From positions 1,872,001 to 1,936,000 of the forward strand of contig CAUEEP010000742.1 in assembly GCA_958450365.1 (NCBI GenBank): DNA of 64,000 bases, read 5' to 3'. Origin of the DNA: Mesorhabditis belari (taxonomy: Eukaryota > Nematoda > Chromadorea > Rhabditida > Rhabditidae). The notes beneath the pieces were generated by a model, which worked only from the letters and a program-made list of their open reading frames with translations, did no database searches and had not been told where the DNA came from. Of the stretch, positions 57,411 through 64,000 are shown one piece after another. The translations under genes and the position numbers were made by a program. Each line of letters begins with the position of its first letter. Position 1 is the first letter of the stretch.

Positions 57411-57963
57411 AAATGAATGGAATTCTTTGATTTGTACTTTGTGAAGATTTAGAACAATCTTTCTAGTGTATGGTCCATTTGCTGACGCTGAATAAGTGCA
57501 CTAGAAAGATTGCGTTTTCTAAAGCTTAAACTACAAGTGTTGAAGATTCTGTAAAAAGAAATGAATAATAAAATCCCGATTAAAAACACACCCTGAGCCT
57601 TGCCTAAATTACTTGAAATCTCGAGAACCGCTTATCAGAACCTATCGATGTGGGGTCGGAAAATGTAGCTGACGATGAGATCTTGTGGGGGACTTGAGTG
57701 TTGAGCTTCTGCAAAAGTTTGGAAACTGTAAAATCGTCATCAACTCGGCTCAGCGGGGTGCACTACTATTAGAGAAAATACGGTAATTGAATTGAGAAAT
57801 GAATGGAATTCTTTGATTTGTACTTTGTGAAGATTTAGAACAATCTTTCTAATGTATGGTCCATTTGCTGACGCTGAATAAGTGCACTAGAAAGGCGCTG
57901 AATAAGTGTGTTTTCTAAATCTTAAACTACAAGTGTTGAAGATTCTGTAAAAAGAAATGAATA
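57411..57963. repeat. Direct repeat of about 150 bases flanking a family C MITE
   Basis: The segment with 'gtgaagatttagaacaatct' and 'catttgctgacgctgaataa' occurs at 57411-57570 and 57797-57963. Between them lies an inverted family C MITE (about 57600-57786). The second copy has a short internal duplication of 'gcgctgaataagtg'. Confidence 0.8.
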
Positions 57964-58463
57964 ATAGGATCCCGAGTAAAATAACGAAAAGCTCGATATG
58001 GATTGAGAGCTTCTTTTTCTGTAATGAGGTGCTCCATTATGAGAAGATCTATGAAAATAAAAAATGAAAATAAAAACCAAGACACTTTTCCCGTCATTGA
58101 TCTATTCAATTAAAAGAATTGAAGAAAATTAAATAGATTCTTTAAGAAAAATCATTAATGAATGATGTTTCGAAGACAAAAAAAGTATAAATCTTCGTTT
58201 GAACACAATTTGAATGGAAATTTTGTCATCATTTACGGTCAAAAATTCATATTTTTACTTATAAATGAGTCAAAGAAATCTATAATAAATGAAATAAATA
58301 GTTTCCCCGTTTAGATTTACCCCGTAAACACCACCAAAATCCAATTTACCGCCCACTTTTCCTTTCCTTTCCCTTCTCAGACTAAACTACTCAACTAAAT
58401 TTATTACGTCAACACAAAAAGCTATTATGAATACAAGTTTTGTTTGTTGTTTTACAAGATGTT

Positions 58464-58585
58464 TTAAGTTATAGAGTGATAGGGATAGTTATAGAGTGAT
58501 AGGGGATAGTTATAGAGTGATAGGGATAGTTATAGAGTGATAGGGATAGTTATAGAGTGAAAGGGATAGTTATAGAGTGATATCA
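58464..58585. repeat. 20-base mini-satellite
   Basis: Six units of 'agttatagagtgatagggat'. No coding frame of interest. Confidence 0.9.
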
Positions 58586-58977
58586 GACCCAGATCTGAAA
58601 GGATAATCAACTTTGATTTACTGCCTAGGTCTGCCAGTCTACCTAGGTTGGTTAAGGGTTCAAATTTTTGACTAACTCATCGTTTTTGGGTAATCAGCAA
58701 AGCCAAGATCAAGCTGGCTCAGTAAAAGTTAGATACAATTATGATAAAGTGAACCAGGCTAGAATTAAGGGCTAGTTTTTGGGAGTCCAGAAAAGCAAAG
58801 ACTGTAAGTTTGATGAAAAGTATTTTCTCTTGACATTCAGGATGGGATTTTTGGAATGAAAAAAAGGCATCAAATGCTTTAGAAAATTACAAATCGATTC
58901 TCGAAATCTAGTTATTTTGTTTAATCGAACAAAGATATTCAAGTTTTGAAAATAAAAGGATTAAATCAATTCAAATA

Positions 58978-59505
58978 TTGGGTTGGTAAATTGAAAACTC
59001 CGGGCTATTGTCATATGTGACAGTTTGAGCACTTTCTTCAAAAGAAACCCATTTTGGTGTCAATGGAAAAGTTGTAGAGAATCAAAAATCAAGCTTATAT
59101 CCAAATTTTCAGAACGATTCAAAAACTGGTTTTCAAGAAATGCCAAATTTACGAATTTTCACAAAACTTGCATTTTAAGCGAAACTACTAAGTGTATCTT
59201 TTTGGAAATTTGGCTATAAGCCTAATTTTTGATTCTCTGCAACTTTTCTTTTGACAACAAAATGGGTTTCTTTTGAAGAAAGTGCTCAAACGTCCTCCAG
59301 GGACATCTCCAGTCCTCCATTTTTGAGTCTCACACTTGTCTCACACACAAACCAAAATCCTACCACGAAAGAGGAATCCGCAAATTGCCTGTAAAATGGG
59401 CAGAAGCAGAAGAAATAATAATGGAAATTATTTCGAATGAATTGATGGTTTTATGTTGAATAAATTTTCGTTCAAAGTTCCGCAGTTTTCAATTCACCAA
59501 CCCAA
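58978..59505. mobile_element. 528-base mariner-type MITE with TA target duplication
   Basis: Ends 'ttgggttggtaaattgaaaa' and its near-inverse, flanked by TA (58976-58977 and 59506-59507). Inner sequence is also partly palindromic ('gaaacccattttggtgtcaa' against the right half). No transposase. Confidence 0.85.
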
Positions 59506-60033
59506 TATTTAAAAAAAGGGATACGAGCTGCGAAATAAACATAAAATATGGTTAAAAATTCGTTTGTTTGACAAAAAGTTCCTCAAAATTCGGTCCCCGA
59601 TTCGTCAAATCATCAAAAGTGTGTTGACGAGTTGGGGGAAGAAAAAAAAAGGTGAAATGATGGGTGTGCGTCGTTTCAATTGTCGCGAAAAAAAATTCCT
59701 ATCACAAGGGAAGAACAGAGTGAAATCTCTTAGCGAAGAGCTGAAGCAAACGACGTTTGTTATGCATTATTCCCCTCGCCGATCTCTTCACATTCACTCT
59801 CGCAAAATCTCAAAAAGAGATCACAAAAATACGGGCTTCTCTTTCACAGAAAAGTCAAGGCACTCTTAATACTTGTGTGATGTAATAGATAATCGCTTTC
59901 TCTTTGAAAATTCAAGGAAATGCTGGAAAAAAAACGAGCCAAATTGATCCTGAATGTCAGAATATTTTAGCTAAATAAGTATACTTCAGCTTTTGACGAT
60001 AAATTTAAACTATCTCGGTTTTAACTTCAAGAT

Positions 60034-60269
60034 ACACTACTGGACAATGAAATCTCATATTCGAAAAAAGAGATCGTCACTTTCGCGCGTCTGTAACTCC
60101 ATTGTCTTTACCGTATTTCTAAATATTAATATTACCATTGTGTAGCCCTTGAAAAGAGCTTTCAGAAAATGTATAACACTAATAGTTTAAGCTCAAAGAC
60201 AATGGAGTTAGAGACGCGCGAAAGTGACGATCTTTTTTCAAATATGATATTTCATTGTCCAGTACTGTA
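60034..60269. mobile_element. Palindromic MITE, family A, copy 3
   Basis: Complete copy with both ends; see 1336-1573 for the family pattern. Confidence 0.85.
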
Positions 60270-60433
60270 ATAGTTGATCTTTTTTATCTAGCGTACATAT
60301 GAAAACAATGTAAACGAGATGCTCGAGCATCAAGAGTGGAGTGGAAGTGGAAATCATCAAAATGAAATGCATTTCAATTTCAACAATTTTAAGTGTCCCA
60401 TCTTGTGCGCGCTGAAATGCGTCAAAAAATCCC

Positions 60434-60592
60434 ATATTTCTAAATATTAATATTACCATTGTGTAGCCCTTGAAAAGAGCTTTCAGAAAATGTCAAACAC
60501 TAATAGTTTAAACTCAAAGACAAGGGAGTTACAGATGTGCGAAAGTGACGATCTTTTTTTTCAAATATGATATTTCATTGTCCAGTACTGTA
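60434..60592. mobile_element. Palindromic MITE, family A, copy 4 (right half)
   Basis: Starts abruptly at 'atttctaaatattaatatta', the middle of the family A sequence, and runs to the right end. It lies 165 bases after a complete copy. Confidence 0.8.
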
Positions 60593-61936
60593 TCTGTGTA
60601 GACTAAAATTAGAAATTTGTTCAAAACCAAACGAAAGTCAAACAGAATATACCTAACTAAACTCTTTCAATTGATTTCAGAACTTTCAAAGTATCAAGAA
60701 GTAACAAATTTTTATATTTTATAAAAAAACATCTCTAAAGTACTTAAAATGAAACAAAATCGTTATTATTAATGATTTTTTGGCAAAATATCATTAACTA
60801 TTAGAAAATGCAATAAGAAAACATAACGAGAACTATGAACTATTCATGAATGATAGTGGAAAAGGGAAAGTTGAATTCCGTTTGAGAAGGCCATTTAATT
60901 TCATTTACACGAGAAAAGAGATGAGTTGGTTTTTCGACTTTCGAGCAATTGAAATAACATTAAAGTGAAAAAAATTCTAAAACATTGAGACAAAATAGTT
61001 AGTCGTTTTAAACAAGAATTTCATTTCAATACAATTTTAGAGGATCTAAAACTGTGATTTTGATGATACAAGCAAACTGGGTTTAATCTAGGGAATCTGA
61101 CTTGATCAGCTTAAGTTTATGTTCATCTTGATTTTATAAAAAGTTATAAATTAATTTAAATAATTAAATATTTTATATATTTAAATTTTTAAGCTAAGTC
61201 GACTTAACTACTTTAAGACTAAGTCGACTTAACTAAGCTAAGTCCGACTACTAAATGTAAGTTAGATTAGACTAGACTTGCACTGAAATTCTTTTCAAAT
61301 CAAATACCATTTCTAGAATCATAATAAAGCTAGAAAGTGAGCTAGAAAGCTAGAAAAGCTCAATTCTTGAGCACAAAGAATTTAGTACTTTTGGCACAAA
61401 GAATTTGGTGATGATTGCACAAAGAACATCAAGAAAAAAGTTAAACAAGTATAGTAAAACTACTATCCAACTAACATCAATCCAAATTCTATATAAAGCT
61501 CAGATCCGTTCTCTATTTTTTTTTCCTGTTTTCTTCTTTCTTTTCTTTTCCTGGTTCTCCCTATGAATTGTTGATTGAAAAAAGACGTCGACTTTCTTTT
61601 TTTTCTTTTTCAAGAAAATGAAAGAAAGACGATAGACTAAAAGACATAAAAATCCTTCTACAGAACACTAATAAATTGCTGACTGCAAAAAATTTTTTTA
61701 TTCTTCCGGATAGAATAAAAGATTTTTTTTTGCTGGTAGCTCGAAAAAGGAATGAATAGTTAAGTCTGTGATGAGGATGACTTTTTGTTTGATCTCTATG
61801 CTTTAGGAAAAATATTGGGAAATCTTAAGATTAGATAATTGATTGGCTTAATGTCTGAAAGTCAAAAATGGAAATTGACAATTTTCGAGTCCATCTTTGA
61901 CCTATTGATTCGGGTTTTTGTTTATTCTAACGGGAT
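60593..61936. other. Non-coding stretch, nothing recognised
   Basis: AT-rich sequence with a small repeat of 'aagtcgacttaacta' near 61195-61245. No exon candidates. Confidence 0.5.
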
Positions 61937-62416
61937 GGGAGTGGGACAAATGCGACCTTTTCCTTGCGCACCCGGACATTTGCGCACCTTGCCCATTAGC
62001 GCACCTTTTTTCGCGTTTTAAAAAAGCTCTAAAAAGCTAATATTAACCAATTTCTATTCCAAAAGTTGGTTTTCTAGGTAATTTGAGGGCGTAGAATCGA
62101 AATTTTGACATATCAGAGCTTGTGGAAACAAACGGACGGAGTTATAAAAAGAGAAAAATCATCAATCAAAATTTTCTGTAATTTGATCTAGCTGTTTTGT
62201 CTTTCAAATTGGTTCCACAAGCTCTGATATGTCAAAATTTCGATTCTACACCCTCAAATTACCTAGAAAAACAACATTTGGAATAGAAATTGGTTAATAT
62301 TAGCTTTTTAGAGCTTTTTTAAAACGCGAAAAAAGGTGCGCTAATGGGCAAGGTGCGGAAAAAAAGGTGCGCGAATGTCCGGGTGCGGAAAAAAAGGTCG
62401 CATTTGTCCCACTCCC
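61937..62416. mobile_element. 480-base palindromic MITE, family D, with 8-bp target duplication
   Basis: Ends 'gggagtgggacaaatgcgac' and the exact inverse; arms of over 200 bases meet near 62165. Flanked by aacgggat at 61929-61936 and 62417-62424. Near-perfect arms suggest recent movement. Probably mobilised by a hAT-type transposase not present in this window. Confidence 0.9.
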
Positions 62417-62424
62417 AACGGGAT

Positions 62425-63540
62425 TGGTTTTGGCTGGTTATCTGGACCAGATTTATGACTTCAAAAATACGATAAAAAGCTGGATTTGTTTAGTTGATCT
62501 ATTGAATAAATAAAGATCCGGAAAAACGGACAAAATCTTGTCTTGGAGACTTGCCAAGATCCAGATCCAGATCCAGATCCAGCTTTCTTCAAGTTCTCAA
62601 GGAAAGCAAGAGTTTAATGGGCTTTGTATAGGCTTTAGCCTCAAAATCAGATTTGAAATATTAAAAACATTTCTGCTTACATGATTTTCCTTCCTCATCC
62701 GATCTCAAATCAAATCGAGAAATCATCTTTTTCCCCCGATATCCTTGCTTGAAAAATCGAAGACACGATTAAGTTAAAGCCTTTTTACTTTGAAAAAAAA
62801 AAAAAAAACAAAAAAAAAAAAACAAAAAAAAACAAAGATAAAAAAAAAAAAATAATAAAATTAATTTTTAAACGATTACAAGTACCAGATTTAAACCTCT
62901 TAAAAATGAATTCAAGAACAAACGGGGCAACATTCGGCTACAATAAAAGTGTATCAGAAAAACGGAATCGAACTTTTTGGAAAAAAACGGATAAGGGAAT
63001 TTGTTCTTTGGAAAAATCACGTTCAGAAAAGAAGCTAAAAATAGGATTAAAAGGTATAAAAATGATCAATTTTCGGCTACAATTTCTAGATTACTTCAAG
63101 AAAAAGATACGCGTGAGTTAAAGATTCGATCAATAATTTTCTAAATAACTTTGCATTCATCCAAATTTGCATTTAAAAGTGCTCCTAATCGGAATCGGTC
63201 ACATTACTAAAGAAAATAAAAGAAAGAACTTTCGCCTGTACGCAAAATAATTAAGAAATAATGTTGAGACATAATGAAGGAAAAAAAGGGAAAATGAAAT
63301 TGAATGACCATAGAAAACGGAGAGTGAAGGCCCCACAAAAATCGACACAAATATTTATGAGGGCGAGGGGGAGGGGACACTCGTAATAATTGCCTATACC
63401 GCTTCATACTCATTTTCTTTTCTTTTTCCAATATCAATGATTGAAAAGAAGAAAAAAAACTACTAAGTATGACTTTTCTTGAAAACAAGTTTCGATAACA
63501 AAGGAGAGCATTAAATAATAAGATGACGTACCTGAATATC
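62425..63540. other. Non-coding stretch with microsatellites
   Basis: (agatcc)n at about 62562-62583 and an A-rich run at 62800-62860. A Lys/Arg-rich plus frame at 62906-63121 lacks splice or domain support. Confidence 0.5.
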
Positions 63541-63745
63541 ATAATTTAGACTAGGATACCGTAATCCACTAATCTAGACTGAATATCGTAATCTAGATTA
63601 GATACCGTGATCCACTAGTCTAGACTGAATATCATAATCTAGCCTGAATATCATAATCTAGACTAGATACCGTAATCCGTTATCTAGACTGAATATCATG
63701 ATCTAGATTAGATACCGTGATCCAGCTAATCTAGACTAAATATCA
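63541..63745. repeat. Roughly 36-base mini-satellite
   Basis: About six degenerate units combining 'aatctagactgaatatc' and 'agataccgtgatcca'. Sequence before it (63420-63530) recurs after it (63755-63865; 'tttcgataacaaaggaga'). Confidence 0.8.
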
Positions 63746-63869
63746 TAATCTAATTTCAATATCAATGATTGAAAAGAAGAAGAAAAACACAAGTTTGACT
63801 TTTCTTGAAAACAAGTTTCGATAACAAAGGAGAACATTGGAAATAAAGATGACGTACGTTTGATTTACC

Positions 63870-64000
63870 TACCGTAAATACTATAGCCAGTACCCCACCC
63901 CATAATGACGGTGCGGAGTGTTGTGTAGTCTAGCTTTGAACAAGGTTTTTCTTGACACTGGTTTATGCTACAATGCGCGCTATCAAAAAATAGCTGAAAT
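63870..64000. mobile_element. Palindromic MITE, family B, copy 4 (cut by window end)
   Basis: Left half of a family B element beginning 'taccgtaaatacta', reaching the central 'atcaaaaaatagctgaaat' at the last base. Confidence 0.85.

Overview
The window looks like a piece of a nematode nuclear genome. Evidence: AT-rich DNA; genes split by many short GT-AG introns (as short as 40 bases) with TTTCAG or TTTAG acceptors; start codons sitting just behind an acceptor-like site, as expected for trans-spliced leaders; and gene families typical of nematodes, namely a seven-helix chemoreceptor-like protein, a TWK-type K2P potassium channel, and Gly/Tyr/Trp- and Cys-rich secreted peptides. I cannot name the species. 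No bacterial features, CRISPR array or rRNA was seen.

Layout. 1-11 kb: no convincing host gene apart from a few unexplained minus exons near 10.6-11.1 kb; filled with MITEs, mini-satellites and a truncated Tc1-like transposon. 12.0-15.5 kb (+): chemoreceptor-like gene in nine exons. 15.6-20.9 kb: inverted segmental duplication carrying a CSalpha-beta defensin-like gene in one copy, an orphan third exon in the other, and the tail of an F-box gene that lies complete at 20.7-21.8 kb (-). 22.6-23.3 kb (+): small LITAF-like zinc-ribbon protein. 23.8-24.3 kb (-): Gly/Tyr/Met/Trp-rich secreted peptide. 26-28.1 kb (+): fragments of one or two small membrane-type genes. 28.4-29.2 kb (+): ribosomal stalk protein P1. 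29.7-32.35 kb (+): TACC-family centrosomal coiled-coil protein. 33.0-34.1 kb (-): Cys-rich zinc-finger-like exons. 35.5-47.9 kb (-): one very long TWK/K2P channel locus with several MITEs in its introns. 48.7-51.0 kb (+): secreted proline-rich protein. 52.1-56.3 kb (-): neuropeptide precursor of the prohormone-4/IDLSRF type with an LDLa domain. 56.3-64 kb: repeats only, as far as I can see.

How the parts relate. Two likely secreted defence peptides and a LITAF-like protein lie within 5 kb, a possible innate-immunity neighbourhood. RPLP1 and TACC are ordinary housekeeping genes. The K2P channel and the prohormone-4-like precursor are neuronal-type genes. Several otherwise convincing coding sequences (K2P, TACC, F-box, proline-rich) carry single-base frame breaks, often in homopolymers. 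RPLP1, the receptor, the CSalpha-beta gene, the LITAF-like gene and the neuropeptide gene read cleanly. Uncorrected assembly indels, or decay in the K2P case, are the likely reasons.

The most unusual signals are: host exon pieces copied elsewhere (K2P exon next to a MITE at 27.1 kb; a 96-base proline-rich exon piece between 18-base direct repeats at 51.8 kb; a 3'UTR copy inside an intron of the LITAF-like gene; a receptor exon copied inside its own intron); the inverted duplication that beheads a defensin-like gene; and a near-perfect 37-bp hairpin at 410-502.
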